Part shown: positions 1 to 8,251 of the stretch, one piece after another
How the letters are laid out: the number at the start of each line of letters is the position of its first letter
Position numbering within the stretch: the stretch's first letter is position 1
From: Arcobacter sp.
Lineage (GTDB): Bacteria > Campylobacterota > Campylobacteria > Campylobacterales > Arcobacteraceae
Reading direction: 5' to 3'
Length of the DNA: 24,870 nt
NCBI GenBank assembly: GCA_016744485.1
Contig: JADGEG010000005.1
Coordinates: 1 to 24,870 of the forward strand
The notes under the pieces: generated by a model
Database searches by the model: none
The model's input: the letters and a program-made list of their open reading frames with translations, nothing else
Told to the model about the DNA's origin: nothing
Translations under genes and position numbers: made by a program

Positions 1-419
1 ATAATATTTTGACCATATAAAATATTATTATTATCATTTAATAAAATAAATTCTATATTATAGATGCTTTCTATTTTAAGTAATATTTTTTTTAGTTCTT
101 GTAATGATATTTTACTTTTACTATATTTAAATAAACCATTTATTTCATTCATATGTTTATTTAAAATAATTCTTTCTTCTTCTAAGGAGGCATTGGATTT
201 TGTTTCTATATTTTTAATATATTTCTCTAAGATGTTTTGATTGTGGAAATTATCTTCTTTGAGGTGTAGTTTGACTGCATTTTCTTTTTCAAAATTTAAT
301 ACTAAAAAAGTAATAAAAATTGAAAATATAGCAGTAGCAAGTACAAAGACTATGGGAGTATACCTTATATGATGTTTTATATCAAAAAAAGTATAAAATT
401 TTCTTTTATTAAAAAACAT
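1..419 (-). CDS. Membrane-anchored sensor protein, N-terminal part only (cut by window edge)
   Basis: The reading frame starts at ATG 419-417 and runs off the left edge after 139 codons without a stop. A basic N-terminus is followed by one hydrophobic segment at about residues 20-43. After it comes a charged, helical stretch (about 45-115) and then a beta-type segment near 'IEFILLNDNNNILYG'. One membrane helix followed by this kind of region is typical of Cache-type extracellular sensors in Arcobacter histidine kinases, diguanylate cyclases and chemoreceptors; that family placement is an inference, because the output domain lies outside the window. Its start codon overlaps the truA stop as TAATG, so it is probably translationally coupled to truA and the last visible gene of this operon. 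The ligand and the output are unknown. Confidence 0.6.
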   Translation of the reverse strand, partial: MFFNKRKFYTFFDIKHHIRYTPIVFVLATAIFSIFITFLVLNFEKENAVKLHLKEDNFHNQNILEKYIKNIETKSNASLEEERIILNKHMNEINGLFKYSKSKISLQELKKILLKIESIYNIEFILLNDNNNILYGQNI

Positions 420-1141
420 TAGTATATTACCTTTGTTAAATATAAACCATTTGCTTTTACAGGTATTTTAAATAAACATTTTTTTTTAATTAATTGAGCT
501 TTTAAATCTTTGATACTTAATTTATCATCTGAAATTTTCAATAAAAATCCAACCATAAGACGTATTTGTGATCTTAAATATGAATTCGCTACAAATTTAA
601 AGATATAAATATCTTTATGTTTATAAAATTTAACATCAAAAACCTCTCTTATGGTATTTTCTTTGTCACTTCCTTGTTTATGAAAATAAAAAAAATCATG
701 CACTCCAATAAAATGTCCTATTGCCTCATTTATTTTATCTAAATTTATATTTTCTACATAGCTTATAAAATTAGCATTAAAAGCTGTATGAGGTTTGGTA
801 CTTATTATATATCTATAAATTCTTTTTTTTGCATGAAATCTTGCATGAAACTCATCTTTTACTTGTTGTATTTTCAATATTCTAATACTTGAATCTAGGC
901 ATTTATTCATAGCTTTTTGTAGTTTAATTAAATCATGCCAGTATTTTGGTAATATACAATTAAATACTTGCCCTAAAGCATGGACATTCTTGTCTGTTCT
1001 TCCACTTAATATTATTTTTGTACTTATATTTAATGTTTTAAAAACATTTAATAAACTATTTTCAATAGTTTTTGCATTATTTTGTTTTTGTGAACCAAAA
1101 TATTGTGTACCGTCATAAGAAATTATAAATTTTGCATTCAT
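419..1141 (-). CDS. truA: tRNA pseudouridine(38-40) synthase TruA
   Basis: TruA isomerises uridine to pseudouridine at positions 38-40 of the tRNA anticodon arm in the cytoplasm. The protein opens with 'FIISYDGTQYFGSQ', the family's first strand and FxGxQ motif. The catalytic motif SGRTDKNVHA puts the nucleophile at Asp50. The C-terminal half keeps 'RFHAKKRIYRY' and 'SYLRSQIRLMVG', also typical of TruA. I chose ATG 1141, giving 240 aa: the open frame extends upstream to a TTG at 1159, but that would add six residues and overlap the preceding gene by 17 bases. With the ATG, only one base separates it from the lptG stop. It overlaps the next gene by one base (TAATG). The length is normal for a bacterial TruA. 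Confidence 0.95.
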   Translation of the reverse strand: MNAKFIISYDGTQYFGSQKQNNAKTIENSLLNVFKTLNISTKIILSGRTDKNVHALGQVFNCILPKYWHDLIKLQKAMNKCLDSSIRILKIQQVKDEFHARFHAKKRIYRYIISTKPHTAFNANFISYVENINLDKINEAIGHFIGVHDFFYFHKQGSDKENTIREVFDVKFYKHKDIYIFKFVANSYLRSQIRLMVGFLLKISDDKLSIKDLKAQLIKKKCLFKIPVKANGLYLTKVIY

Positions 1142-1142
1142 T

Positions 1143-2165
1143 TTAATATTTTTTAGCAATAGTTTGACGATATAAAATATAGCTTATACTTAACCAAACC
1201 AAAGGAAGCAGATATAAAGAGTGAAGTAAAAAAATATCTGATAATTGCTTTGCTAAAAAATAATAAAAAACAATGCTTAATAAAGAATATAATATAACTT
1301 TACTTTTTTCATATCTTGGATTAAAGTATCCAAAGACTAAAATTAGAAATAACGATAATAATGGAAATAAAGATATAAGAATATAAAATGCAAACTTATT
1401 TGCATCATTTATATCTTCTTTTAATGTATCTTTCCAAAATCTATAAGAAGTAGAATAATTATATGATTCTTTTGAACTTTGTATATTATTGCTTAAAGAT
1501 AATTGCTTATAATTGATTTGATTTATTTCTTTTTTATCCATATAAAATGATTTACCATCAAAAAGCTGAAAATCAAGCTCACCATTTTTATTATTTAAAA
1601 CAGCACTTTTTGAAATAATAAATTGATCAGTATTATCTTTAGTTTTAAAAAGCTTTATTTGCTTATAAGTTTTATCTTTTTTAGAAGATATGTATATTAG
1701 CCAGTCCCCAAATTTTTGACCAAATTCAGAAGCTTTAATATTAAAATTAGCTTGATTTTCTTTTTGTTCTAAAAACTGATCATTTAAATACTTTGCTTTT
1801 GGTATTAAACCTAAAGAAATGATTAATATAGTAAAACTTAAAATTAAACTTATAGGCAAAAATATTTTTAGTATTTTTAAAGGATTTAAACCAAAAGAAG
1901 TTATTACAACTAATTCATATTCGCTAGATATTTTTGATAAAGTAATAGCAAGAGATATAAAAAAAGACACGGGCATAGTGTAAAATATAATTGTTGGCAT
2001 TACATATAAATAAAATTGAAACAATTCAAAAAAGTTAATAGTAATTATAGATGTCAAGGAAGCAATCTTAACTAAAAATATTAAAGATGTAATAAAATAT
2101 AAACCTAAAAATATTGGGAAAAAACTTTGAGATAAGTGAGAAAAAAGATAATTATTTAATTTCAA
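1143..2165 (-). CDS. lptG: LptF/LptG-family permease of the lipopolysaccharide exporter (LptG-like)
   Basis: This is an inner-membrane permease subunit of the LptBFG transporter, which extracts LPS from the inner membrane and passes it to the LptC-LptA bridge. It has the family layout: hydrophobic helices at the N-terminus, a large periplasmic domain in the middle (about residues 130-260, jellyroll region), and three hydrophobic helices at the C-terminus. The stretch 'LSKISSEYELVVITSFGL' is the cytoplasmic coupling region that contacts the ATPase. The open frame extends upstream to another TTG at 2258, but the protein naturally begins at TTG 2165 ('MKLNNYLF'), which overlaps the upstream stop as TTGA and gives 340 aa, a usual family length. 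I cannot separate LptF from LptG by sequence alone; the symbol follows the usual annotation beside truA. Confidence 0.8.
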   Translation of the reverse strand: MKLNNYLFSHLSQSFFPIFLGLYFITSLIFLVKIASLTSIITINFFELFQFYLYVMPTIIFYTMPVSFFISLAITLSKISSEYELVVITSFGLNPLKILKIFLPISLILSFTILIISLGLIPKAKYLNDQFLEQKENQANFNIKASEFGQKFGDWLIYISSKKDKTYKQIKLFKTKDNTDQFIISKSAVLNNKNGELDFQLFDGKSFYMDKKEINQINYKQLSLSNNIQSSKESYNYSTSYRFWKDTLKEDINDANKFAFYILISLFPLLSLFLILVFGYFNPRYEKSKVILYSLLSIVFYYFLAKQLSDIFLLHSLYLLPLVWLSISYILYRQTIAKKY

Positions 2166-2923
2166 TTTAGTAACTTTGATAAAGATAAAAAATATTCCAC
2201 AAGAAAACCTAAAAATAAATAAGGAATAAATGCCGTGTGAATATCTTTTCTTAAACAATTAGCTAAAAAAGATGGAATAATGGCAAAAATAGCTGCTAAA
2301 AACATAACAATCATCGCTCCTTGTACTCCTAAAATTACAGCAATTGCAGCAATAACTGGAATATCTCCCTCACCTAGTGCTTCTTGAGTTTTTAAAGTAT
2401 TATCTTTTAATATTTTAGCTTTAATGTTTTGTATATAAAAAGATACTACAAAATTTAATAAAACAAAAGCACCTGCTAAGATAAATGCACTTGTTAGAGA
2501 ATCTAATAAAGAGTAAGGACTTACGAAAAAAGATAAAAATAAAATAAGTAAAAGAAGATAATCAGGAACAGCTTTATATGCAAAGTCAATAAAACACAAA
2601 GTTATAAATACATATATTAAAAGTATTATAAAAAGAAACTCTAGAGAAAAGTCTAGTTTTATAAAAAGCACATATGTTAATATTCCACTTATTAGCTCTA
2701 CTGTAAAATATTGTAAAGATATTTTATTTGAACAATAAGCACATTTACCTTTTAGAAATAAAAAAGACAATAAGGGTATGTTATAATACCATGAAATTGT
2801 ATGTTTACAATACATACACTGACTCCTTGGTCTAATTATACAAAGCCCTAAAGGAAGTCTTAGTATTAATACATTTAAAAATGAGCCAACAATACAACCA
2901 AAAATAAAACTAAACACAGCCAA
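2162..2923 (-). CDS. pilD: Prepilin peptidase / N-methyltransferase (type IV leader peptidase, A24 family)
   Basis: This polytopic inner-membrane aspartyl protease cleaves type IV prepilin or pseudopilin leaders and usually methylates the new N-terminus. Numbered from the TTG at 2923 (253 aa), the cytoplasmic loop after the first helix carries two CxxC pairs (Cys36/39 and Cys61/64), the zinc-binding mark of the methyltransferase part. Catalytic aspartates are visible as Asp113 in 'FIDFAYKAVPD' and Asp187 in the GEGD motif (family GxGD). The N-terminal motif 'GSFLNV' is also standard. The start is uncertain: the frame is open to GTG 2950, which would overlap uppS by 41 bases and has no visible ribosome-binding site. 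TTG 2923 (with a weak GAGAAAG upstream) and GTG 2917 are alternatives. The stop overlaps the lptG start. Its pilin substrate is not in the window. Confidence 0.88.
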   Translation of the reverse strand: MAVFSFIFGCIVGSFLNVLILRLPLGLCIIRPRSQCMYCKHTISWYYNIPLLSFLFLKGKCAYCSNKISLQYFTVELISGILTYVLFIKLDFSLEFLFIILLIYVFITLCFIDFAYKAVPDYLLLLILFLSFFVSPYSLLDSLTSAFILAGAFVLLNFVVSFYIQNIKAKILKDNTLKTQEALGEGDIPVIAAIAVILGVQGAMIVMFLAAIFAIIPSFLANCLRKDIHTAFIPYLFLGFLVEYFLSLSKLLN

Positions 2924-3596
2924 ATCGTCTTTCTCTGTTATTATAGTCACTTATGATATCATCTAGTTCATAAGATGTAAATTCTGGCCAGTATGTATTT
3001 GAAAAAAACAATTCAGCATAAGCATTTTGCCATAATAAATAATTTGATAACCTATATTCACCACTTGTTCTAATTAAAATATCAACATTTCCAATATTTG
3101 CAGTATCTAAACAAAGTTCAAAGTTTTCTTTGTTTATATTTAGTTTTTTTGTATTTAGTTTTTTTATTGCTCGTAATATTTCATCTTGTGAGCCATAATT
3201 TAATGCTAATATTTGTGTTAACCCTGTACATTTTGACGTTTTTTTTTCAACATTATTGATTATATTTTGTAGCTTCGTAGAAAATTTTGATAAATCACCA
3301 ATTGTTTTAAATTTTATATTATTTTTTAAGTATTCACTCAATTCTTTTTTTAAATATTGCTCTAAAAGTTTCATCAAAAAATTTATTTCTATTTTGGGTC
3401 TAGACCAATTTTCTGTTGAAAAAGCATACAGAGTTAAATACTTAACACCTAGTTTTGCACAATGCTTAGTTATTTCTTTAACTGTCAAAGCTCCTTGTTC
3501 ATGTCCTGATGTTCGATTTAAATTATTTTCTTTAGCCCATCTACCATTGCCATCCATAATAATAGCAATGTGTAAAGATTGTGTATTGTTAGTCAT
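2910..3596 (-). CDS. uppS: Undecaprenyl diphosphate synthase (cis-prenyltransferase)
   Basis: UppS condenses isopentenyl diphosphate with farnesyl diphosphate in eight cis additions to give the C55 lipid carrier for peptidoglycan and surface polysaccharide. All family motifs are present in order: 'IAIIMDGNGRWA' with the Mg-binding Asp15, 'GHEQG' (32-35), 'LYAFSTENWSRP' (57-67), and near the C-terminus 'DILIRTSGEYRLSN' followed by 'WQNAYAELFF'. The 228-residue length is close to the usual 230-250. The ATG at 3596 overlaps the coaBC stop by eight bases, which fits translational coupling in this envelope and cofactor operon. Confidence 0.96.
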   Translation of the reverse strand: MTNNTQSLHIAIIMDGNGRWAKENNLNRTSGHEQGALTVKEITKHCAKLGVKYLTLYAFSTENWSRPKIEINFLMKLLEQYLKKELSEYLKNNIKFKTIGDLSKFSTKLQNIINNVEKKTSKCTGLTQILALNYGSQDEILRAIKKLNTKKLNINKENFELCLDTANIGNVDILIRTSGEYRLSNYLLWQNAYAELFFSNTYWPEFTSYELDDIISDYNNRERRFGCV

Positions 3597-4818
3597 GGTT
3601 TTTAAACTCTTTTTTTAATTTTTTTAATATTTTTAAAGAAACCATAAGTTTATTTCCCTTAAATTCAGAAGATGAGTTCTTAAGCAATAATTTTATATTA
3701 TTTGTATCTAAACCAAAGGTATTTTTTTCATCTATTATATTCAAACAAACTGCATCTAATTTTTTGTTTTTAAGCATATTATTGGCATTTTGTAATGCTT
3801 CATTTTTATTCATTTCTGCTTTAAATCCTACACTTATCATATTTTTCTTATTTAAGACACTTAAAATATCAATATTTTGTTTTAGTTTTAAATTCCACGA
3901 AGCTCCTATTGCTTCTTTTTTTAATTTTCCTTTTTTATAAGTTTCTGGAATATAATCACTAATGGCCGCTAGCATAAAAAGATAAGTTTTTTTTAAACTC
4001 TTTTTTTCTTGCATATTTATTATAGTTTTTTGTAAATTTTGTAGTATTTTAGCTGAACTTTGTGATTTTTGTATTTCTATATCTTTAGGTAAATTATCAT
4101 ATCCTCTTGAAGCTATAAGTGTAATATTTGCACCTTTATAATAAAGTGCTAAAGCTAAAGCATTAGCCATTTTACCTGATGAGAAATTAGATATATATCT
4201 TACATCATCAATTTTTTCAATACTTCCCCCACCACTTAAAATAATATTTCTATTAGTCCAATAAGGTTTTTTTAAAAGCTCTCTGGTGCTTATATAAAAT
4301 ATTTCTTCAATATCAGCCATAGCTCCATTCCCAAAATCTTTACAAATTAATTCTTTATTCTGTGTATCAATTATTTTAAATTTTAATTTTTTTAGTTTTT
4401 TTATTGATTTTTGTGTTATTTTGTTTTGTATCATATTTGTATTTGCAGCTGGACATAATATTTTTGTTTTTGTATAAGCTAAAATACTTTGTGTTAATAA
4501 ATTATCAGCTATACCATTCGCTAATTTATTAATAGTATTTGCGCTACAAGGTACAAGCATAAAGATATCAGCCCACTTTCCTATATCAATATGATTATAA
4601 TTTTGTTTTTTATCCCAAGATTGACTGCTCTCATCTAAAACAATATTTTGAGATATTGCTTCAAAAGTTAAAGCAGATATGAATTTTGAAGCATCATTTG
4701 TCAAAATTACACGAACATTAGCACCTTCTTTAATGTATAATCTAATTAATTCAAGACTTTTATATATAGCAATAGAAGCACTTATTCCTAAAAGGATATT
4801 TTTATTTTTTAACAACAT
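3589..4818 (-). CDS. coaBC: Bifunctional phosphopantothenoylcysteine decarboxylase / phosphopantothenate-cysteine ligase
   Basis: CoaBC catalyses two successive steps of coenzyme A synthesis: ligation of cysteine to 4'-phosphopantothenate (CoaB domain) and FMN-dependent decarboxylation of the product (CoaC domain). The CoaC half (about residues 1-185) shows the FMN-fold start 'LLGISASIAIYKS', the active-site His76 in 'NHIDIGKWAD', 'PAANTNM' in place of the usual PAMNxxM, and Cys159 in 'ICKDFGNGAMAD'. The CoaB half begins near 190 with 'SGGGSIEKIDDVRYISN' followed by 'FSSGKMA', and later has 'AAISDYIP', a lysine-rich loop and 'VGFKAE'. The 409-residue length is typical for the fused enzyme. 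Only three bases separate it from glmU upstream, and it overlaps uppS downstream. The Met-to-Ala change in the PAMN motif is small and probably tolerated. Confidence 0.95.
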   Translation of the reverse strand: MLLKNKNILLGISASIAIYKSLELIRLYIKEGANVRVILTNDASKFISALTFEAISQNIVLDESSQSWDKKQNYNHIDIGKWADIFMLVPCSANTINKLANGIADNLLTQSILAYTKTKILCPAANTNMIQNKITQKSIKKLKKLKFKIIDTQNKELICKDFGNGAMADIEEIFYISTRELLKKPYWTNRNIILSGGGSIEKIDDVRYISNFSSGKMANALALALYYKGANITLIASRGYDNLPKDIEIQKSQSSAKILQNLQKTIINMQEKKSLKKTYLFMLAAISDYIPETYKKGKLKKEAIGASWNLKLKQNIDILSVLNKKNMISVGFKAEMNKNEALQNANNMLKNKKLDAVCLNIIDEKNTFGLDTNNIKLLLKNSSSEFKGNKLMVSLKILKKLKKEFKNHD

Positions 4819-4821
4819 TGT

Positions 4822-6132
4822 TTAAGAACTTTTTATGTTTTTTTTATTAAAGAATTTATAATAAAAGTTTTTGATTATTTTAACAGGTATTCTGTTTATT
4901 GCAAGTGAACCTTTTGTTACATCTTGATTTACACAAGTCCCAGCTGCAATTATGACATCATCATCTAAAGTAAGTGGTGCTATTAATTGAACATCTGAAC
5001 CTATAAATACATTTTTTCCTATTATTGTTTTATGCTTATTAATGCCATCATAATTACAAGTAATACATCCTGCTCCAATATTTGTACCATCATTAACTTC
5101 ACAATCTCCTAAATAAGATAAATGTCCAGCTTTAACACCTGTTAATTTTGCTTTTTTAATTTCAACAAAATTTCCTATGTGTGTATTTTTCACAATAGAC
5201 TCAGGTCTTATTCTAGCCATTGGTCCAATAGTAGAATTCTCAACAGTAGATTTTTCAACAATAGAGTTTGTTTTAATATATGAGTTTATAATTTTTGCAT
5301 TATTTAACAAACTTACTGCATTTTCTAAAACTGACTCACCTTCAATTGTAACACCATCTTCAATGTATATAGTTTCTGGCATTCTCATCGTAACACCTTT
5401 ATTTAAAAAAGAATCTTTTATTCTATTTTGATGTATTACTTCTGCTTGTGCTAAATCTAATTTAGAATTAACTCCTTTGAAATTTTCTTCATTTACTATT
5501 AAAGGTTTTACAATTTTATTTTGTTTTATAGCTATTTGTATTAAATCTGTAATATAATATTCTTCTTGAGCATTTTTATTAGATATTTTTGATAAATTAT
5601 CTAATAAAAATTTTGTTTCAAATTGATATATACCAGCATTTGCAGTATTTATTTTTAATTCTTCTTCATTAGCATCTTTTTGTTCAATAATTTTTTCTAT
5701 TTTCTTATTGTTAATACAAACTCTACCATATCCATTGGCTGATTTTAACTCTAAAATAGACATAACTATACTTGCATCCATATCAAAATCAAATTTTTTA
5801 AGTTCTTTTGCTTGTATTAAAGGCATGTCAGCATTTAGCACTAAAACTTTTTCATATTTTGGAACTATACCCATAATAGCTCCAGCAGTTCCAGGATAGT
5901 TTTCATAGTCTTGTATTACATAAGTGATATTATTAAAATATTTTGCCATAGCAGTTTTTATTTGTTGTGCCTGATGAAATAAGACTACTACTATATCATC
6001 GCTTATTTGTAAAGATTCTTTAATAGAGTAATATAACATTTCTTTTCCAGAAATTTTATGTAAAACTTTTGGTAAAGATGATTTCATTCTCTTCCCAGCA
6101 CCTGCTGCTAAAATAATAATTGTTTTATTCAT
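4822..6132 (-). CDS. glmU: Bifunctional GlcNAc-1-phosphate uridyltransferase / glucosamine-1-phosphate acetyltransferase
   Basis: GlmU makes UDP-N-acetylglucosamine, the precursor for peptidoglycan and LPS. The N-terminal uridyltransferase domain (about 1-225) has the nucleotide-binding signature 'LAAGAGKRM' followed by 'LPKVLH', and a Mg-binding aspartate in 'NADMPL' (Asp102). The C-terminal domain (about 245-436) is a left-handed beta helix built of hexapeptide repeats. It carries the acetyltransferase His337 in 'KAGHLSYLGD' and the conserved 'NIGAGCITCNYDG'. The 436 aa are slightly shorter than E. coli GlmU because of a short tail. It follows the ankyrin gene by seven bases and precedes coaBC by three, so it is almost certainly expressed from the promoter at about 8130. 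Confidence 0.96.
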   Translation of the reverse strand: MNKTIIILAAGAGKRMKSSLPKVLHKISGKEMLYYSIKESLQISDDIVVVLFHQAQQIKTAMAKYFNNITYVIQDYENYPGTAGAIMGIVPKYEKVLVLNADMPLIQAKELKKFDFDMDASIVMSILELKSANGYGRVCINNKKIEKIIEQKDANEEELKINTANAGIYQFETKFLLDNLSKISNKNAQEEYYITDLIQIAIKQNKIVKPLIVNEENFKGVNSKLDLAQAEVIHQNRIKDSFLNKGVTMRMPETIYIEDGVTIEGESVLENAVSLLNNAKIINSYIKTNSIVEKSTVENSTIGPMARIRPESIVKNTHIGNFVEIKKAKLTGVKAGHLSYLGDCEVNDGTNIGAGCITCNYDGINKHKTIIGKNVFIGSDVQLIAPLTLDDDVIIAAGTCVNQDVTKGSLAINRIPVKIIKNFYYKFFNKKNIKSS

Positions 6133-6139
6133 TTTTTTC

Positions 6140-8080
6140 CTATTGTATTGCTTGGTTTAATTCTTTTTTTAAATTATTAACAACTTCATTAATATCATGT
6201 ATAATTTTTTCATCAGTAATATTATTAGATAAGATATTATCTAAGTCTTTTTCTTTACTTTTTAAAAAAAGTGCTACTTTTTTATTTTTGTTATTATGAT
6301 TAAACATTAGTACACCTGAGATTATTAATACTATTACTAACTTTATATGTCCAAAGATGGTTGCATAATTAAGTAAAGTAAAGCCAGCATTATCAGGCTC
6401 GTTAATATTTGCACCAGCTGAGATTAAAATTTTTGCAATTTTTTCGTTGCCTTTCCATTGAGTATGATGAAGAGCTGTTCTTCCTTGTTCGTCTTTTATA
6501 TTTAAATCTATATTCTTACTTAATAATTTTTGAACAACTTCAAAGTTATTTGCGATAACTGCTTGATGACAAGCTGTTTGTCCCTTTTTATCTCTCATAT
6601 TTATATTTATTTTAAATTTTAGTACAAAAACTAATTTTTCTAAAAATATTTTTTCTGTTTGCTTATTTTGCTCTTTTAAACCTTGAGTAATCAATATTGA
6701 AAGTAAAGTTTGTTTATTTTTATCAATAATGTTAAAATCAGCTCCTCCATTAGCTATTAATTTTATTAAAGGCATGTTATCATATTGTATAATATTAAAT
6801 ATTAAAGTTTGACCATTGTTTTTTATTTGGTTTAAATTTGGTTTAAAGATAAGTATTTTTTTTAGTAACTGAAAATAATCCCCATCTTTTTTAATATTAA
6901 GAAATCTTTCAAAGCTTGGTTTTTTGTCATTTTCTTGGATTAAAATTATTTCACATAAATCATCAATTATTGTTCTTTTCTTAATGTCTTGTTGATCTAT
7001 ATTTGCACCTTTTAATATTAAATAATCTATCATTTCTACATTTGTAAAACCTTTTAATATAGCATCAAAAAGTACGTTCTTACCTTCATTATCCAATGCA
7101 TTAATATTAGCTCCAGAAGATAGTAAAAAGTTTAAAGTTTCATAGTTTTGCATTGCAACTTCCCTGTATAAAACTGTTTTACCTTCTTTGTCTAATCTAT
7201 TTATTGCTAAACCATTATTAATTAAAAATGCAGTTAATTTTAAATAATTTCTCTTTTCATTTATAAATCTATATTTTGAATCAATTTTGATATCTTCTGT
7301 CTGTTTTTGAATACTGACAAGTTTTAAGATTTCATCTAATAAGTTTTTGTCATCTTTATCTTTAATATTTAGATTAATGCCTTTACTTATAAGAAAAGTA
7401 ATAATTTTTAGATTTTCCATTCCTAAGACAACTGCATTAAATAGGATATTTTGTCTTTTACTATCCAAATGGTTGATATTAGTGCCATGGGTGATTAAAA
7501 AATTCGCAATGCTTAAATCTTCTTTTAAAATAGCTTGAAATAATGCTGTTTGTCCATTATTATCAACTTGATTAATATCATCTAAGTTATTTACAATTTC
7601 TTTAATAATTGTAATATTACCACTTTCTACTCCATCAAATAATACACACTTGCCATAATTATCTTTAAGATTTAGGTTTGGATTTTTTGTCATTAATATT
7701 TTAAATGCTTTTATGTTGCCTTCTAAAACTGCATCCTGCAAAACAGTTCGCCCTGCTGAATTTGTATGATTTATATTAGCACCATTATCAAGTAAGAATC
7801 TAATCATCATTCCATCATAAACTTGAATAGCTTCGCTTAATATTGTTTTGCCGTAGTTATCTTCTTTATGTATGTCTAAATTATTATTTAATAGTATTTT
7901 TATTGATTCAATTTTATGTTTTTTTGATAATTCAAATAATAAAGTTCTTCCTTTTTCATCTATTTGATGAATTTTAGCACCATTATCAATTAATGTTTGA
8001 ATTTTTATTACATCTATATGATCTTTAATAAGTTCTTTATGTATGTCTTCTAATTTATCATTTGTAAATAAACCAAGCAT
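6140..8080 (-). CDS. Large ankyrin-repeat protein (about 15 repeats), first gene of the glmU operon
   Basis: The 646-residue protein is almost entirely ankyrin repeats, recognisable from recurring units such as 'DNGANINHTNSAGRTVL', 'SSGANINALDNEGKNVLF' and 'SAGANINEPDNAGFTLL', spaced about 33 residues apart from residue 12 to about 595. There is no signal peptide, so it is probably cytoplasmic and acts by protein binding; the partner is unknown. Three repeats carry longer inserted loops (about 252-276, 376-400 and 465-480), and residues 210-333 align with 334-457 as a long internal duplication. The C-terminal 50 residues are charged and helical, and a hydrophobic run at 580-593 is probably the last repeat, not a membrane helix. 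ATG 8080 has a strong GAGGAG five bases upstream. The short gap to glmU suggests co-transcription. No enzymatic domain is visible. Confidence 0.88.
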   Translation of the reverse strand: MLGLFTNDKLEDIHKELIKDHIDVIKIQTLIDNGAKIHQIDEKGRTLLFELSKKHKIESIKILLNNNLDIHKEDNYGKTILSEAIQVYDGMMIRFLLDNGANINHTNSAGRTVLQDAVLEGNIKAFKILMTKNPNLNLKDNYGKCVLFDGVESGNITIIKEIVNNLDDINQVDNNGQTALFQAILKEDLSIANFLITHGTNINHLDSKRQNILFNAVVLGMENLKIITFLISKGINLNIKDKDDKNLLDEILKLVSIQKQTEDIKIDSKYRFINEKRNYLKLTAFLINNGLAINRLDKEGKTVLYREVAMQNYETLNFLLSSGANINALDNEGKNVLFDAILKGFTNVEMIDYLILKGANIDQQDIKKRTIIDDLCEIILIQENDKKPSFERFLNIKKDGDYFQLLKKILIFKPNLNQIKNNGQTLIFNIIQYDNMPLIKLIANGGADFNIIDKNKQTLLSILITQGLKEQNKQTEKIFLEKLVFVLKFKININMRDKKGQTACHQAVIANNFEVVQKLLSKNIDLNIKDEQGRTALHHTQWKGNEKIAKILISAGANINEPDNAGFTLLNYATIFGHIKLVIVLIISGVLMFNHNNKNKKVALFLKSKEKDLDNILSNNITDEKIIHDINEVVNNLKKELNQAIQ

Positions 8081-8103
8081 AAGAACTCCTCAAAATTAGT
8101 GCA

Positions 8104-8128
8104 AAACTATATCTAAACTATATCTAAA
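8104..8128. repeat. 11-bp tandem repeat (about 2.3 copies) in the leader of the ankyrin operon
   Basis: The unit AAACTATATCT occurs at 8104-8114 and again at 8115-8125, followed by AAA, the start of a third copy. It lies directly downstream of the candidate -10 box at 8128-8133 read on the minus strand, so it spans the expected transcription start and early leader. The period is close to one DNA helical turn, which would suit a protein-binding site; that is an inference. Confidence 0.6.
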
Positions 8129-8133
8129 TTATA
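8128..8133 (-). promoter_or_regulatory. Candidate -10 box for the ankyrin-glmU-truA operon
   Basis: Read on the minus strand this is TATAAT, a perfect sigma-70 -10 hexamer inside TTATTATAATTTAG. It lies about 48 bases upstream of the ankyrin ATG. No clear -35 box is seen, which is normal for Campylobacterota vegetative promoters. The expected start point is near 8121. Confidence 0.5.
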
Positions 8134-8251
8134 ATAAATTATGTATACAGTAATCCTCTTGCAATAAACTCAAAGAAGACAGAATACATCACTTTTAACT
8201 CAATATATTAAGCATTTATAAAGTTAAGTTATGAAAGAATACTTAAAATGT

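Noticed and set aside
1142..1159. Upstream TTG start for truA
   Set aside because: It adds only six residues before the natural 'MNAKFIISYDG' start and overlaps lptG; the ATG at 1141 fits family length better.
2166..2258. Upstream TTG start for the LptF/LptG permease
   Set aside because: It would overlap pilD by nearly 100 bases and add residues that are not family-like; TTG 2165 coincides with the pilD stop and gives a normal start.
3256..3618. 120-codon plus-strand frame opposite uppS
   Set aside because: It is the antisense shadow of the strongly conserved uppS gene. The same applies to the plus-strand frames inside glmU and the ankyrin gene and the minus-strand frames inside ocd, topA and the ABC genes.
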